64,000 nt of DNA from Trueperaceae bacterium (GTDB lineage Bacteria; Deinococcota; Deinococci; Deinococcales; Trueperaceae), in NCBI GenBank assembly GCA_036381035.1, contig DASVDQ010000014.1, positions 31,305 through 95,304 on the forward strand, given 5' to 3'. The notes below the pieces were generated by a model. That model did not search any database, was not told the DNA's origin, and saw nothing but the letters and a program-made list of their open reading frames with translations. Below are positions 1 through 9,855 of the stretch, piece by piece. Position 1 is the stretch's first letter, and each line of letters opens with the position of its first letter. The translations under genes and the position numbers were made by a program.

Positions 1-205
1 CCCGCCTCCTTATCTCGGCGAGCGTGACCGGCGGCTCGTCGGCGCCGGTCGACGCCGTGGGCGCCCCGGCCCCGCGCCCCTGCCCGGCGGAGCGCCCCGT
101 CCCCGGACGCGTGCGACCCCGTCCGCCCCTCCGCGCCCCCGAGAACAGCGGGAGCACGACGAAGACGACGAAGAACAGGACGCCGAGGATCGTGTCGAGG
201 TCCAT
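1..205 (-). CDS. Small membrane protein, third gene of nfeD-floA operon (partial)
   Basis: The reading frame starts with ATG at 205, four bases after the floA stop, and runs off the left edge of the window, so the C-terminus is missing. The 68 visible residues begin with a short acidic start (MDLDT), one hydrophobic segment at about residues 6-22 (ILGVLFFVVFVVLPLF), then a basic Gly/Arg/Pro-rich linker and a segment containing PPVTLAEI. The likely form is a single-pass membrane protein with a cytoplasmic tail. Its position directly behind floA suggests translational coupling and a role with the flotillin. In Bacillus a small third gene (yqfB) also follows nfeD-floA, but I see no clear sequence similarity and make no functional claim. 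Confidence 0.6.
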   Translation of the reverse strand, partial: MDLDTILGVLFFVVFVVLPLFSGARRGGRGRTRPGTGRSAGQGRGAGAPTASTGADEPPVTLAEIRRR

Positions 206-209
206 GGCC

Positions 210-1181
210 TCAGGCGCCGTCCTCTTCGGCGGCGCGGGCGATGTTCCCGCGCATCGTCGTGTCGGACTGGATGTTCTGTAGCTGGTAGTAGTCCATCACG
301 CCGATGTTCCCGGAGCGGAACGCCTCGGCGATCGCCAGCGGCACCTGCGCCTCGGCCTCCACGACCTTGGCGCGCATCTCCTCGACGCGGGCCCTGTTCT
401 CCTGCTCGGCGGCGACGGCCATGGCGCGGCGCTCCTCGGCCTTGGCCTGGGCCACGCGCTTGTCGGCCTCGGCCTGGTCGGTCTGGAGCTGGGCGCCGAT
501 GTTGCGCCCGACGTTCACGTCGGCGATGTCGATCGAGAGGATCTCGAACGCCGTGCCCGAGTCGAGGCCCTTGGCCAGCACGGTCTTCGAGATGATGTCT
601 GGGTTCTCCAGCACGCCCTTGTGCGACAGCGTCGAGCCGATCGACGAGACGACGCCCTCGCCGACGCGCGCGATGATCGTCTCCTCGCCGGCGCCGCCGA
701 CCAGGCGCTCGAGGTTCGCGCGCACCGTGATGCGCGCGGTGGCGATGAGCTCGATGCCGTCCTTGGCGACGGCCGAGACGTTCGGCGTCTGGATCACCCG
801 CGGGTTCACGGAGACGCGCACGGCGTCGAGCACGTCGCGTCCCGCGAGGTCGATGGCCGCGGCCCTGTCGAACGGCAGGGCGATGCGCGCCTTGTCGGCG
901 GCGATGAGCGCGTCGACGACCCTGTCGACGTTGCCGCCCGCCAGGTAGTGGGCCTCGAGCTGGTTCTGGCTGACCTCGATGCCCGCCTTGTCGGCCTTGA
1001 TGAGCGGCAGGATGATCCGATGCGGCGGCACGCGCCGCAGGCGCATGGCCACCAGGCTGACGAGGCTCACCTTGACGCCGGCGGCGATCGCCGATATCCA
1101 CAGCCCGATCGGGATGATCGAGAAGAGGATGATGAAGAAGAGGATTATGGCGCCGGCTAGGATGATCAGCGGTACGTCCAT
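210..1181 (-). CDS. floA: Flotillin-like protein FloA
   Basis: This 323-residue protein matches the FloA (YqfA/UPF0365) family in length and sequence. The N-terminus (residues 4-35) is a hydrophobic membrane hairpin. It is followed by the SPFH/band-7-like region with the family-typical stretches [35 protein letters not shown] and [19 protein letters not shown]. The C-terminal third (about residues 225-300) is rich in Ala/Glu/Arg heptads and predicted to be coiled coil. FloA proteins assemble in functional membrane microdomains and influence membrane fluidity and signalling complexes. The ATG overlaps the nfeD stop as TGATG, so the pair is translationally coupled. Family identity is secure; the partners here are inferred from B. 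subtilis. Confidence 0.93.
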   Translation of the reverse strand: MDVPLIILAGAIILFFIILFSIIPIGLWISAIAAGVKVSLVSLVAMRLRRVPPHRIILPLIKADKAGIEVSQNQLEAHYLAGGNVDRVVDALIAADKARIALPFDRAAAIDLAGRDVLDAVRVSVNPRVIQTPNVSAVAKDGIELIATARITVRANLERLVGGAGEETIIARVGEGVVSSIGSTLSHKGVLENPDIISKTVLAKGLDSGTAFEILSIDIADVNVGRNIGAQLQTDQAEADKRVAQAKAEERRAMAVAAEQENRARVEEMRAKVVEAEAQVPLAIAEAFRSGNIGVMDYYQLQNIQSDTTMRGNIARAAEEDGA

Positions 1182-2620
1182 CAGCTCTCCTCACGGCCCG
1201 GTCCGGCCGGGTCTGAGTCTGCGGCGAGCGAGTCGCCGCCTTCAGCGGTGGCAGCGCCGCCCGAGGCGGCCTGGTCCGCGTCCACAGCACGCACGGTCAC
1301 GCGGTTGCCCTCGACGCGCAGCACCCTGATGCGGCTCCCCGCGGGCACGTAGTCGCCCTCCGAGACGACGTCGACCCGCGACGAGCCGAACCGGGCCACG
1401 CCGGCCGGCCGCAGGTCGGACAGCGCGGTGCCGACCGCTCCCAGGAGGTCGGGGACGTCCTCGGCGATGACCGTGGGCCCGGTAGGCGTGGCGAGGCGCG
1501 TCGACAGCCTGAACGCCGACGCCACCCGGCTGTTGGGCAGCATCCACAGCAGGACGGCCAGCAGCACGCCGCCCATCAGCGCGCCGTAGCCGATCACCGA
1601 GAGGCTGTTCTCCTCGAAGATGCGCACGACGGCGAAGACCATCGCGACGAGCCCCAGCACCCCGGCCAGGCCGAACCCGGGCAGCACCAGCACCTCGACG
1701 GCCAGCAGCACGACGCCGGCCACGAGCAGCAGCAGGTCGACGGGTCCGGCGGGCGTGGCCACGAACGCCGAGTAGGCGAAGGCCGCCAGGGCGACGACGC
1801 CGATCGCGCCCGGCACGCCGAAGCCGGGGGAGAAGATCTCGATGAGGAGCCCGCCGATCCCGACCACGAGCAGCACGGCGGCGAGCAGGGGCCGGGAGAG
1901 GAAGGCGCCGAGGCGCTCGCCGAAGGTCGGCTCGAGGCGCTGCACGGGCACGCCGCCGTAGCCGAAGCTCTCGAGGGCCTCGGGCACGGTGGCGGCCTCG
2001 ACGTCGGCGATGCCGTGCTCGACGGCCTGCCTGGCCGTCAGCGTCACGAGCTCGGTGGCGGTGGAGAGCCCGGGGATCACGACGCTCTCGTCGACCATGC
2101 CCTCGGCCACCGTGGCGTTGCGGCCGCGGGCCTCGGCCACGCTGCGGAACTCGCCCCGCAGCGCCGACGTGAACTTCTCGTCGACGGGCGCGATGCCCGT
2201 GGGCGTGGCGAGGATGGGCAGCGCGGCGCCGATCGAGGAGCCGGGCAGCATCGCCAGGCGCTCTGCGGCCATGGCGATGAGCGCGCCGGCGCTGAAGGCG
2301 TTCTGCACGACGGCGATCGTGGGCACCTGCGCCTCGTGGAGGATCAGTCCGACGATGTCCTGCATCGCGTCGACGGAGCCCCCCGGCGTGTCGATGTAGA
2401 ACGCCAGGGCGAGCGGCCGCTGGTCGTTCGCGCGCGCGACCCTGGTGCGGACGATCGCCGTCGTGGCGGTAGTGATCTCGCCCTCGATGGGGACGAGCCA
2501 CACCTCCCCCAGGACGCCGGCGGGCGGCGGCTGCGCCACCGCGGGCGGAAGCGCGAGGAGGGCCAGCAGCGTCAGCGCGGCCACGAGGGCGCGCGGCGCC
2601 GGACCCGGGGTTCGCATCAC
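1181..2620 (-). CDS. NfeD-family membrane protein with ClpP-class serine protease domain
   Basis: The protein is about 479 residues. It has an N-terminal signal peptide ([20 protein letters not shown]), then a ClpP/crotonase-like protease domain with [20 protein letters not shown] and the probable nucleophile region [14 protein letters not shown]. About four transmembrane helices follow (roughly residues 240-370), and then a C-terminal OB-fold NfeD domain ([20 protein letters not shown]). This is the long NfeD1b type that pairs with SPFH proteins and may cleave stomatin-like partners. A TANNNT -10 box (TATCTT on the minus strand) ends six bases before GTG at 2620, so I use that leaderless start. 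ATG at 2617 is the next codon and an equally possible start. Confidence 0.88.
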   Translation of the reverse strand: MMRTPGPAPRALVAALTLLALLALPPAVAQPPPAGVLGEVWLVPIEGEITTATTAIVRTRVARANDQRPLALAFYIDTPGGSVDAMQDIVGLILHEAQVPTIAVVQNAFSAGALIAMAAERLAMLPGSSIGAALPILATPTGIAPVDEKFTSALRGEFRSVAEARGRNATVAEGMVDESVVIPGLSTATELVTLTARQAVEHGIADVEAATVPEALESFGYGGVPVQRLEPTFGERLGAFLSRPLLAAVLLVVGIGGLLIEIFSPGFGVPGAIGVVALAAFAYSAFVATPAGPVDLLLLVAGVVLLAVEVLVLPGFGLAGVLGLVAMVFAVVRIFEENSLSVIGYGALMGGVLLAVLLWMLPNSRVASAFRLSTRLATPTGPTVIAEDVPDLLGAVGTALSDLRPAGVARFGSSRVDVVSEGDYVPAGSRIRVLRVEGNRVTVRAVDADQAASGGAATAEGGDSLAADSDPAGPGREES

Positions 2621-2626
2621 GCGGTC

Positions 2627-2632
2627 AAGATA
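2627..2632 (-). promoter_or_regulatory. -10 element of nfeD-floA (leaderless)
   Basis: Minus-strand TATCTT ends six bases before the GTG at 2620, implying that transcription starts at or next to the start codon. Confidence 0.55.
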
Positions 2633-2746
2633 CCACCCCTCGCGTCCCGAACGGCCTCCGCGGGGCGTCAGCGCGCGGCCCCGTCGGGGCGTGGCCACGG
2701 ACGCTCGACAGGCCGGCGGGTCCCTGGCCGGCCCACGATGGGGAAC

Positions 2747-2772
2747 GGCGCCCCCCGAGGACGGGGAGCGCC
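2747..2772 (-). terminator. Hairpin after tRNA-Trp
   Basis: A GC-rich interrupted inverted repeat (GGCGC-CCCC pairing with GGGG-GCGCC across one mismatch) lies 11 bases beyond the 3' end of tRNA-Trp. It has no obvious U tract, as is common in this window. Confidence 0.45.
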
Positions 2773-2782
2773 GTGCAGCACG

Positions 2783-2858
<76 letters not shown>

Positions 2859-2896
2859 GCGGGCGGTCGCGCGCCGCTACCGGCGGCCGAAGACAG

Positions 2897-2902
2897 AGTA
2901 TA
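2897..2902 (-). promoter_or_regulatory. -10 element of tRNA-Trp
   Basis: Minus-strand TATACT lies 38 bases before the tRNA 5' end. No strong -35 is visible. Confidence 0.45.
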
Positions 2903-2988
2903 CCCCGCGCCCGCCGGCACGTGTGGCGGCCAAGGGGGTCGTCGCCGAGGAGAACCCCGCGACGGAGGACGCCCCGCGAGGCGTGCTA

Positions 2989-2994
2989 TAAGTT
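2989..2994 (+). promoter_or_regulatory. -10 element of the A-type carrier gene (leaderless)
   Basis: TAAGTT, within TATAAGTT, ends five bases before the ATG at 3000. There is no Shine-Dalgarno sequence, which fits a leaderless transcript. Confidence 0.55.
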
Positions 2995-2999
2995 CCGGC

Positions 3000-3389
3000 A
3001 TGCAGGCTGGCACCGAGGTACTCGAGCGCGTCACCTTCACCGAGGCCGGCGCCCGCCGCGCCCGCGAGCTCCTCGCCGGCAGCGGCCTCCCCGGCGCGGC
3101 CGTGCGCATCTTCGTGAAGTCGGGCGGCTGCAGCGGCTACCAGTACGGCATGAAGATCGACGACAAGCGCCTGGAGGGCGACAGGGAGTTCGAGTCGAAC
3201 GGCGTGCAGCTGGTCGTCGACCAACGCTCCTGGCCGCTCCTCCGCGGCAGCGAGGTCGACTTCGTCGAGAACCTCATGGGCGGGGGCTTCAGCGTGCGCA
3301 ACCCCAACGCCTCGTCCGAGTGCGGCTGCGGGCACAGCTTCCGCACCGACGGCGCCCCTCCGCCCGCCGAGGGCGGCAGCTGCGGCTAG
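3000..3389 (+). CDS. erpA: A-type iron-sulfur cluster carrier (IscA/ErpA/SufA family)
   Basis: This 129-residue protein carries the three conserved cluster-ligating cysteines of A-type carriers: Cys44 in SGGCSGYQY, and Cys108 and Cys110 in ECGCGHSF. Upstream of the C-x-C pair is the family motif [18 protein letters not shown]. These proteins accept Fe-S clusters from a scaffold and deliver them to apo-enzymes in the cytosol. The C-terminus extends past the normal family end by about 15 residues in a Pro/Gly-rich tail that ends with one more cysteine (Cys128). The gene is monocistronic and converges with the glycine cleavage operon. ErpA, IscA and SufA cannot be told apart from sequence alone, so the symbol is provisional. 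Confidence 0.9.
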   Translation: MQAGTEVLERVTFTEAGARRARELLAGSGLPGAAVRIFVKSGGCSGYQYGMKIDDKRLEGDREFESNGVQLVVDQRSWPLLRGSEVDFVENLMGGGFSVRNPNASSECGCGHSFRTDGAPPPAEGGSCG

Positions 3390-3412
3390 GGCCGAGCGCC
3401 GGAGAAGGACCA

Positions 3413-3434
3413 GGGGCGCCCCGCCGGGCGCCCC
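3413..3434. terminator. Bidirectional terminator hairpin between erpA and gcvPB
   Basis: A perfect 9-bp stem (GGGGCGCCC with GGGCGCCCC) with a 4-base loop sits between two convergent stop codons. It is flanked by gagaagg on the left and ccttctc on the right, which extend the dyad. Confidence 0.7.
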
Positions 3435-3466
3435 TTCTCGTGCACGCGTCGCGTGGGCGCGCCTCA

Positions 3467-4918
3467 TCAGGCGGCCTCGTCCTCCGGGAAGCGGTAGCGC
3501 AGCACCGGCTGCCTCGCGGCCTTGACCTCGTCGAGGCGCCTCACCGGCGTGTCGTACGGCGCGCCGTGCAGGTAGTCGGGGTCCCGCGCCGCGCGCTCCA
3601 GCACCTGACGCAGGGCCTCCACGTAGGCGTCGAGCGTCTCGAGCGGCTCCGTCTCGGTCGGCTCGATCATCATGGCCTCCTTGACCGTCAGCGGGAAGTA
3701 GACGGTCATCGGGTGCATGCCGTGATCGAGCAGGGCCTTGGCGACGTCGAGCGTCCGCAGGCCCTCGGGGGGCTGCGCCACGAACTCGTGCATGTTCACG
3801 CGGTCGAAGGGCACCCTGAAGCCGAGCTGTTTCAACCTCACGCGCAGGTAGTTCGCGTTCAGGACGGCGTAGCCGCTGACCTGCCTCAGGCCCTCGCGGC
3901 CCAGGGCCCTGATGTAGGCGTAGGCGCGCACGAGGTTCCCGAAGTTCCCGAAGTGGCTGCGCATGCGGCCGATGGAGCGCGGGCGGTCCTCGACGGCCAC
4001 GTACTCGTCGCCACGCCTCTCGATCACGGGGACGGGCAGGAACTCCGCGAGGCGCGCCTTCACGCCCACGGGCCCTGTGCCGGGCCCGCCGCCGCCGTGG
4101 GGCGTCGTGAACGTCTTGTGCAGGTTGAGGTGCACGACGTCGAAGCCCATGTCGCCGGGCCGCACGCGGCCGAGGATCGCGTTGAGGTTGGCGCCGTCGT
4201 AGTAGAGGAGGGCGCCGGCGGCGTGAGCGACGCGGGCGAGGTCGAGGATGCGCCGCTCGAACAGCCCTAGCGTGTTCGGGTTCGTGAGCATCACGGCCGC
4301 CACGTGGGGGCCCATCTCAGCCTCGTAGGCCTCCAGGTCCACCTCGCCCCCGGGGCCGGTGGGCACCTCGCGCACCTCGTAGCCGGCCATCGCCGCCGTG
4401 GCGGGGTTGGTGCCGTGGGCGCTGTCCGGCACCAGCACGACGCGCCGCTGCTCGCCCTCGCCGCGCGACTCGTGGTAGGCGCGGATCATCAGCACCCCGG
4501 CGAGCTCGCCGTGCGCGCCGGCGGCGGGCTGGAGGCTGAAGGCGTCCATGCCGGTGATCGCGCACAGGTCGCGCTGGAGCTCGTACATCAGCTGCAGCGC
4601 GCCCTGGGCGGTCTCCGGCGCCTGGTAGGGATGAAGGTCGGAGAAGAGCTTCGCGGCCTCCTCGTTGACCTTGGGGTTGTACTTCATCGTGCAGGAGCCG
4701 AGCGGGTAGAAGTTGGCGTCGATCGAGAACTGCCGGTGCGCGAGCTGGGTGTAGTGGCGCACGAGGTCGAGCTCGGAGACCTCCGGCAGCCGGGGCGGCG
4801 CCTCGCGCAGGTTCTCCTCGCCCAGGGCGCCGGCCAGGTCGAACCGGCGCGGGGCGGGCGGCTGGGCGCCGCGGCGGCCGGCCTTCGACCGCTCGTAGAC
4901 GAGGGGGAAGTCAGCCAC
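3467..4918 (-). CDS. gcvPB: Glycine dehydrogenase (decarboxylating) subunit 2
   Basis: This is the C-terminal half of the split P-protein, 483 residues, which is the usual size. It carries the pyridoxal-phosphate site HLNLHKTFTTPHGGGGPG with Lys268 as the likely Schiff-base lysine, and SCTMKYNP and DSAHGTNPATAA as further family motifs. With GcvPA it decarboxylates glycine and passes the aminomethyl group to the lipoyl arm of GcvH. The GTG start at 4918 overlaps the gcvPA stop by eight bases, so the two subunits are translationally coupled. It is the last gene of the gcvT-gcvH-gcvPA-gcvPB operon and ends at a strong hairpin. Confidence 0.97.
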   Translation of the reverse strand: MADFPLVYERSKAGRRGAQPPAPRRFDLAGALGEENLREAPPRLPEVSELDLVRHYTQLAHRQFSIDANFYPLGSCTMKYNPKVNEEAAKLFSDLHPYQAPETAQGALQLMYELQRDLCAITGMDAFSLQPAAGAHGELAGVLMIRAYHESRGEGEQRRVVLVPDSAHGTNPATAAMAGYEVREVPTGPGGEVDLEAYEAEMGPHVAAVMLTNPNTLGLFERRILDLARVAHAAGALLYYDGANLNAILGRVRPGDMGFDVVHLNLHKTFTTPHGGGGPGTGPVGVKARLAEFLPVPVIERRGDEYVAVEDRPRSIGRMRSHFGNFGNLVRAYAYIRALGREGLRQVSGYAVLNANYLRVRLKQLGFRVPFDRVNMHEFVAQPPEGLRTLDVAKALLDHGMHPMTVYFPLTVKEAMMIEPTETEPLETLDAYVEALRQVLERAARDPDYLHGAPYDTPVRRLDEVKAARQPVLRYRFPEDEAA

Positions 4919-6260
4919 GGGCCACCGCCGCGGGGCGGCGCGCGCCCACCTCGTCGAGGGCCGCCACCAGGGCGTCGATGTCCGCGTCGCTCACGCGCTC
5001 CGTGGCCGCGAGCAGCACGGCGTCGCCGAGCCCGAACTCCTCCGGCACCGGCACGCCGGCGTGGACGCCGCGCTGCGCCAGCGCCGCGCGCACCTCGTCG
5101 GCGGGCCCGGCCACGGGCAGGACGAACTCGGCGAAGAAGCGGCTGCCCGTGAGCGGCGCGAAGCCGGCCGCGGTGAGCCGCTCCGCGAGCGCGTGCGCGC
5201 GCTCGACGGTGCCGGCCGCGACCTCGCGCAGGCCCTCGGGGCCCAGTGCCGCCACGTTCACGGTGGCCATCAGCGCCGTGAGCTGGTGGTTCGTGCAGAT
5301 GTTCGACTTCGCCTTGCTGCGGCGGATGTGCTGCTCGCGCGCCTGCAGGGTGAGCACGAACGCCCGCCGGCCGTCGACGTCGGTGGTCTGGCCGACGATG
5401 CGGCCGGGGAACTGACGCAGCAGCTCCTCGCGCACGACCATGAAGCCGAACGTGGGGCCGCCGAAGGAGGGCGGGTTGCCGAGGGTCTGCCCGTCGCCGA
5501 CGGCGACATCGGCGCCGTAGGCGCCCGGCGGCGCGAGCAGGGCCAGCGAGAGCGGGTCGACGACGGCGACCATCAGCGCCCCCGCCGCGTGGGCGGCGTC
5601 GGTGAGGCGACGCATCTCCTCGAGGTAGCCGAGGAAGTTCGGCTGCTGCACCAGCACGCCGGCGACGTCGTCGCCGAGGGGCAGGTCCGCGGTCGTGAGG
5701 GGGGAGAGGTCGGCGACGTCGATGCGGACCCCGAGCGGCCGCAGGTACGTCTCGACGACGGCGCGCGTCTCGGGATGCACGCCGCGGCTGACGACGACGC
5801 GGTCCCGGCGGGTGTGCCGCACGGCCAGCAGCGCCGCCTCCGCCGTGGCCGACGCCCCGTCGTACATCGAGGCGTTGCTGACGTCGAGCCCCGTGAGCTC
5901 GCACATCATCGTCTGGTACTCGAAGGTCGCCTGCAGGATGCCCTGCGAGACCTCGGGCTGGTACGGCGTGTAGGCCGTGACGAACTCGCTCTGCAGGGCC
6001 AGGTGGGGCGTGACGCTGGGGATGAAGTGCCGCCTGACGCCGCCGCCCAGGAAGTCGGGCCCGCGGGTGCGGTTCCTCTCGGCCAGGGAGCGCATGTGCT
6101 CGAGCAGCGCGGCCTCGTCCATGCCGGGCGGGAGGTCGATCTCCGGGTCGCGCAGCTCGGCGGGCAGGTCGTCGAACAGCTCCCCGATGGAGCCCGCGCC
6201 GATGGCCTCCAGCGCCCTGCGCTCGTCCTCCGGCGTGTGCGGGTGGTAGCGCACGCTCAC
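4911..6260 (-). CDS. gcvPA: Glycine dehydrogenase (decarboxylating) subunit 1
   Basis: This is the N-terminal half of the split P-protein, 449 residues from the GTG at 6260. Family signatures include [20 protein letters not shown] near residues 115-135, the glycine-rich [18 protein letters not shown] and SNICTNHQL. Like other GcvPA subunits it has the fold of a PLP enzyme but no lysine anchor; it forms the dimer interface and structural half of the active site with GcvPB. The start was chosen because GTG at 6260 overlaps the gcvH stop as GTGA and gives the usual family N-terminus, shortly before [14 protein letters not shown] second GTG two codons downstream is possible. Confidence 0.96.
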   Translation of the reverse strand: MSVRYHPHTPEDERRALEAIGAGSIGELFDDLPAELRDPEIDLPPGMDEAALLEHMRSLAERNRTRGPDFLGGGVRRHFIPSVTPHLALQSEFVTAYTPYQPEVSQGILQATFEYQTMMCELTGLDVSNASMYDGASATAEAALLAVRHTRRDRVVVSRGVHPETRAVVETYLRPLGVRIDVADLSPLTTADLPLGDDVAGVLVQQPNFLGYLEEMRRLTDAAHAAGALMVAVVDPLSLALLAPPGAYGADVAVGDGQTLGNPPSFGGPTFGFMVVREELLRQFPGRIVGQTTDVDGRRAFVLTLQAREQHIRRSKAKSNICTNHQLTALMATVNVAALGPEGLREVAAGTVERAHALAERLTAAGFAPLTGSRFFAEFVLPVAGPADEVRAALAQRGVHAGVPVPEEFGLGDAVLLAATERVSDADIDALVAALDEVGARRPAAVARG

Positions 6261-6643
6261 CCCTCGGCCAGGGTGGCGGCGTAGGCCTGGGCGTCGAGGA
6301 GCCCCTCGTACTCGTCCTCTGCCGACGGCGCGAGGCTGAACAGCCAGCCGTCCTCGTACGGGCTCTCGTTGATCGCCTCCGGCCTGGTCTCGAGCGCGGA
6401 GTTCACGGCGACGACCTCGCCGCTCACCGGGGCGTAGATGTCGGAGGCGGTCTTCACGGACTCGATCACGGCCACCGCGTCGCCCTTGGCGACCTTGCGC
6501 CCGACCTCTGGCAGCTCGACGAAGACGACGTCGCCCAGCTGGTCCTGGGCGTAGTCGGTGACGCCCACGACGACGGTGCCGTCGTCGTCCTTCCGCGCCC
6601 ACTCGTGGGTCTCGGCGTAGCGAAGGTCGTCTGGCGTTCTCAT
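6257..6643 (-). CDS. gcvH: Glycine cleavage system H protein
   Basis: This 128-residue lipoyl-carrier protein has the lipoylation motif [10 protein letters not shown] with Lys64 as the predicted modified lysine, and the typical N-terminal RYAETHEWA. GcvH carries the aminomethyl intermediate between the P-, T- and L-proteins. The ATG at 6643 is preceded by GGAGGAGC at good Shine-Dalgarno spacing, so this internal operon gene is ribosome-site dependent, unlike the leaderless first gene. It lies 50 bases behind gcvT and overlaps gcvPA by four bases. No gcvL (lipoamide dehydrogenase) gene is present, which is normal because that subunit is shared. Confidence 0.96.
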   Translation of the reverse strand: MRTPDDLRYAETHEWARKDDDGTVVVGVTDYAQDQLGDVVFVELPEVGRKVAKGDAVAVIESVKTASDIYAPVSGEVVAVNSALETRPEAINESPYEDGWLFSLAPSAEDEYEGLLDAQAYAATLAEG

Positions 6644-6693
6644 GCTGCTGCTCCTCCAAGCCGCGCTCGCCTCCGCGGCGCGCGCCGTGCTCG

Positions 6694-7755
6694 TCACCTC
6701 TGGTGGAACGGCGGCTTCACGACGACGGCGCCCATGGGCCGGCCGCGCACCTCGACCCAGAGACGGCTGCCAGGCTCCGCGTGGGCGGCGTCCACCCAGG
6801 CGAAGCCGATGCTCTCGCGCGTGAGCGGCGAGAGCGTCCCGGAGCTGACCTCGCCGACGGTGTTCCTGTCCCTGTCGAGGACCCGGTAGCCCTGGCGGGG
6901 TATGGCCCTGTCGACCATCCTGATGCCCACCAGGCGCCGACGGCACTCGCTGCCCCACATGGCCTCGCGTCCGTGGAAGGGCTTGTCCTTCACGACCCAG
7001 GCGAAGTCGGTGCACAGGGGGTTCGTGCTCTCGGTCAGCTCGTGACCGTATAGGGGGAACCCGGCCTCGAGGCGCAGCGTGTCGCGCGCGCCCAGGCCGC
7101 ACGGCGTGGCGCCGGCGCCGACGACCACGTCCCACACCGCCGCGGCGTCGTCCGGCCGCACGAAGACCTCGAAGCCGTCCTCGCCCGTGTAACCGGTGCG
7201 GCTGAGCCTCACCGGGACCCCTGACACCGCGGCGTCGACGGTAGCGTTGCGCTTCACCTCGGTCAGGTCGGGCTCCACGAGCCTGTCGAGCAGCAGGGCC
7301 GCGCTGGGGCCCTGCACCGCTATCAGCGCCCACGCGTCGCTCTCGTCCTCCACGGCGACGTCCCGCCCTTCGGCCAGGCGCCGCAGGTGCGACACCACGG
7401 CGTGGCGGTTCGCGGCGTTGGCGACGATCAGGTACTCGTCCTCGCCCTCGCGGTAGACGTACAGGTCGTCGACGACGCCTCCGGAGTCGTTCGGCAGCAT
7501 GCTGTACTGGCCGCGGCCCGCCCTCAGCCTGGCCGGGTCGTTGAGCGTGGCGTAGGAGAGGAACGCCGTGGCCTCGGGCCCGGAGACCCTGACCTCGGCC
7601 ATGTGCGAGACGTCGAAGGCGCCCACGCCGCTCCTGACCGCGAGGTGCTCCTCGTTGATGCCGCCCTGGTAGTGGAGCGGCATCTCGTACCCCGCGAACT
7701 CCACCAGCCTGGCGCCCAGCTCGAGGTGCTTCTGGTGGAGGGGCGTGCGGAGCAT
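6694..7755 (-). CDS. gcvT: Aminomethyltransferase (glycine cleavage T protein)
   Basis: This 353-residue T-protein transfers the one-carbon unit from GcvH to tetrahydrofolate. It begins with [28 protein letters not shown] (first part quoted only for identity: [12 protein letters not shown]), and contains [11 protein letters not shown], the folate-binding [11 protein letters not shown] and [18 protein letters not shown], all diagnostic. A -10 box (TATCCT on the minus strand) lies seven bases before the ATG, so the operon mRNA appears leaderless. That leaves no room for the glycine riboswitch that controls gcvT operons in many bacteria. It is the first gene of the gcvTHPAPB operon. Confidence 0.96.
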   Translation of the reverse strand: MLRTPLHQKHLELGARLVEFAGYEMPLHYQGGINEEHLAVRSGVGAFDVSHMAEVRVSGPEATAFLSYATLNDPARLRAGRGQYSMLPNDSGGVVDDLYVYREGEDEYLIVANAANRHAVVSHLRRLAEGRDVAVEDESDAWALIAVQGPSAALLLDRLVEPDLTEVKRNATVDAAVSGVPVRLSRTGYTGEDGFEVFVRPDDAAAVWDVVVGAGATPCGLGARDTLRLEAGFPLYGHELTESTNPLCTDFAWVVKDKPFHGREAMWGSECRRRLVGIRMVDRAIPRQGYRVLDRDRNTVGEVSSGTLSPLTRESIGFAWVDAAHAEPGSRLWVEVRGRPMGAVVVKPPFHQR

Positions 7756-7762
7756 CGGCGCG

Positions 7763-7768
7763 AGGATA
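7763..7768 (-). promoter_or_regulatory. -10 element of gcv operon (leaderless)
   Basis: Minus-strand TATCCT ends seven bases before the gcvT ATG. Confidence 0.55.
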
Positions 7769-7936
7769 TCACGCCCCTGCGGGCGCTCCCGGAGCCGCGG
7801 GCGGCGGGGGAGAGCCCGCGGCAGAGCCCGACGGGCCTCACCGCTGTGGCCCGTCTAGGACCCGCGAGGCCGCCCGGCGAGACCCGGCAGCGAGGCCGGT
7901 CGGGACCACGCGGGACGGTCTGTCGTGAACGAGCGG

Positions 7937-8523
<587 letters not shown>

Positions 8524-8527
<4 letters not shown>

Positions 8528-9024
8528 CGTTCCCTCGTCCCGAACAGCCCGTCGAGCAGGGCGGCGGTGGAGTCCGACCACTCCTTGTCGAACTCCACGG
8601 CGGGCGGCGCCTCCTGGGAGGCCTCGATGACGGCGCGGATCTCCGCGGCCGCCAGCTTGGTCGCCATCTTCACCCTACCGAGCTGGGCGCCGGAGTCGAA
8701 GACGGTCACGAGCAGGGCCTCCTCACCCAGCTCCTCGAGGTAGGTCCCCACCTCTTCGCCCTGCTGCACCGTCTCCTTGAAGCCCTCCTCGCCGAACAGC
8801 TGCGCGATGGCGCGGTTGGCGGAGTAGTTGGAGGCGATGAGCGTGGCGAACGAGTCGAGGGACGGCGGCTTCGGCGCCCACAGCGCCCGCTGGTGCGCCA
8901 GCACGAAGCCCTTGCGGTCGATGATCATGGCGTAGCGAGCGCGGCTCTTGGCCAGGAGCTCGCGCAGCAGGCCGTCGACGCGGTCGAACGTCTCGCCGTA
9001 GAGGTCGAGCGACGGCTCCAGCAT
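8524..9024 (-). CDS. mglB: Roadblock/LC7 protein MglB (GAP for MglA)
   Basis: The protein is 166 residues and begins with a helix, followed by the Roadblock/LC7 core containing [38 protein letters not shown] and [17 protein letters not shown]. Such proteins dimerise and stimulate GTP hydrolysis by MglA. It is the first gene of the pair, and its last four bases overlap the mglA start. The ATG at 9024 is preceded by TAGCAT at six bases spacing and no Shine-Dalgarno, again a leaderless arrangement. Assignment as MglB rather than a generic Roadblock protein rests on the direct coupling to mglA. Confidence 0.88.
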
Positions 9025-9030
9025 CGCGTC

Positions 9031-9036
9031 ATGCTA
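9031..9036 (-). promoter_or_regulatory. -10 element of mglB-mglA (leaderless)
   Basis: Minus-strand TAGCAT ends six bases before the ATG at 9024. Confidence 0.5.
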
Positions 9037-9115
9037 GCAGCGTCCGGGTCCCCGTCGGCGTTGAAGAGGCCACTCGGGGCGCGGGACACGCGTGAGCATC
9101 GTCGGCAGGTAGAAG

Positions 9116-9149
9116 GCCGGTGCCGGCCGTGGGCGCGGCCGGCACCGGC
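9116..9149 (-). terminator. Hairpin behind the DUF805 gene
   Basis: A perfect 13-bp inverted repeat (GCCGGTGCCGGCC and its complement) with an 8-base loop lies 22 bases past the DUF805 stop codon and before mglB. It would stop read-through into the mglB promoter. Confidence 0.7.
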
Positions 9150-9171
9150 GCGGTCGAGGGGCTGCGTCGCT

Positions 9172-9543
9172 TCAGGCGGTGGTCGCCGCCTGGGCGTGCT
9201 CGTCGCGGACGCCGAAGCGGTTCGCGCCGGGCGTGCCGGGACCGAACAGGAGGATGAGGCCGAGCACGACGTTCGCCAGCGGCACGAAGGAGAGGAGGTA
9301 CCACCAGCCGCTCTTGTCGAGGTCGTGCAGGCGCCTCACGCCGTAGCTGACGGTGGCCACGACATAGACGAGGAAGAGGAGCCAGAAGGACGCGCTGCCC
9401 GCGGCCGACAGGCCGCTCATCGACGCGCTGAGGCCCAGGGCCATGGCGACGACCGTCAGCAGCACTCCCCAGATGACCGAGAAACCGAAGTACTGCAGGC
9501 GTCCGATACGCCCGTCGAACCGGAAGGGGTTGAACGTGTTCAT
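9172..9543 (-). CDS. DUF805 membrane protein
   Basis: This 123-residue protein shows the DUF805 signature: the N-terminal FDGRIGRLQYFGFSVIW, the central RRLHDLDKSGWWYLLSFVPL, and the C-terminal PGTPGANRFG. Four hydrophobic segments are visible at roughly residues 18-38, 48-68, 80-90 and 92-104. The biochemical function of the family is unknown. The ATG at 9543 has a good ribosome site (GAGGAGGCGAG). It is a single gene bounded downstream by a strong hairpin. Confidence 0.85.
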   Translation of the reverse strand: MNTFNPFRFDGRIGRLQYFGFSVIWGVLLTVVAMALGLSASMSGLSAAGSASFWLLFLVYVVATVSYGVRRLHDLDKSGWWYLLSFVPLANVVLGLILLFGPGTPGANRFGVRDEHAQAATTA

Positions 9544-9682
9544 CTCGCCTCCTCACGAAGTGAGTGGACGCGATGATGCAGACCGGCCTCTCACGGGACT
9601 GTCACGGTGGTGCGGTGGTTTCGTCACAACGGTGAGGTGCGATGCCATACCGCTCGACCGTGCCGACGCGGTCTGCGACGAG

Positions 9683-9712
9683 TTGCAGGGCAGGCGGCGC
9701 GTACGCGATAAT
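9683..9712 (+). promoter_or_regulatory. Promoter of tRNA(CAT)
   Basis: TTGCAG (9683-9688) and GATAAT (9707-9712) are separated by 18 bases and precede the tRNA by 31 bases. Both hexamers are close to the sigma-70 consensus. Confidence 0.65.
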
Positions 9713-9743
9713 CTCTAGGCTCGAGCGCGAGCTCGGCCCTCGC

Positions 9744-9820
9744 GGCGATGTAGCTCAGCCGGTTAGAGCGCACGACTCATAATCGTGAGGTCCGGGGTTC
9801 AAGTCCCCGCATCGCTACCA
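9744..9820 (+). tRNA. tRNA with CAT anticodon (elongator Met or lysidine-Ile)
   Basis: A complete 77-nt cloverleaf can be drawn. Acceptor GGCGATG pairs with CATCGCT (G1-U72 wobble), the D arm starts GCTCAGCCGG, the anticodon loop is CTCATAA, the T loop is GTTCAAGTC, and CCA is encoded. The CAT anticodon fits elongator methionine or the isoleucine tRNA modified to lysidine. The anticodon stem ending in GAC/TCG and the TTCAAGTCC T loop resemble tRNA-Ile2, so identity is left open. It lacks the features expected of an initiator. Confidence 0.93.
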
Positions 9821-9825
9821 CGTCT

Positions 9826-9855
9826 AGGACGCGGCTCCTGTTGGGGCCGCGTCCT
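9826..9855 (+). terminator. tRNA(CAT) terminator
   Basis: A 13-bp stem (AGGACGCGGCTCC with GGGGCCGCGTCCT, one G-T wobble) with a 4-base loop starts six bases after the tRNA. Confidence 0.7.

Noticed and set aside
7756..7936. Possible glycine riboswitch upstream of gcvT
   Set aside because: A -10 box lies seven bases before the ATG, so there is no leader, and no tandem glycine aptamer pattern is visible.
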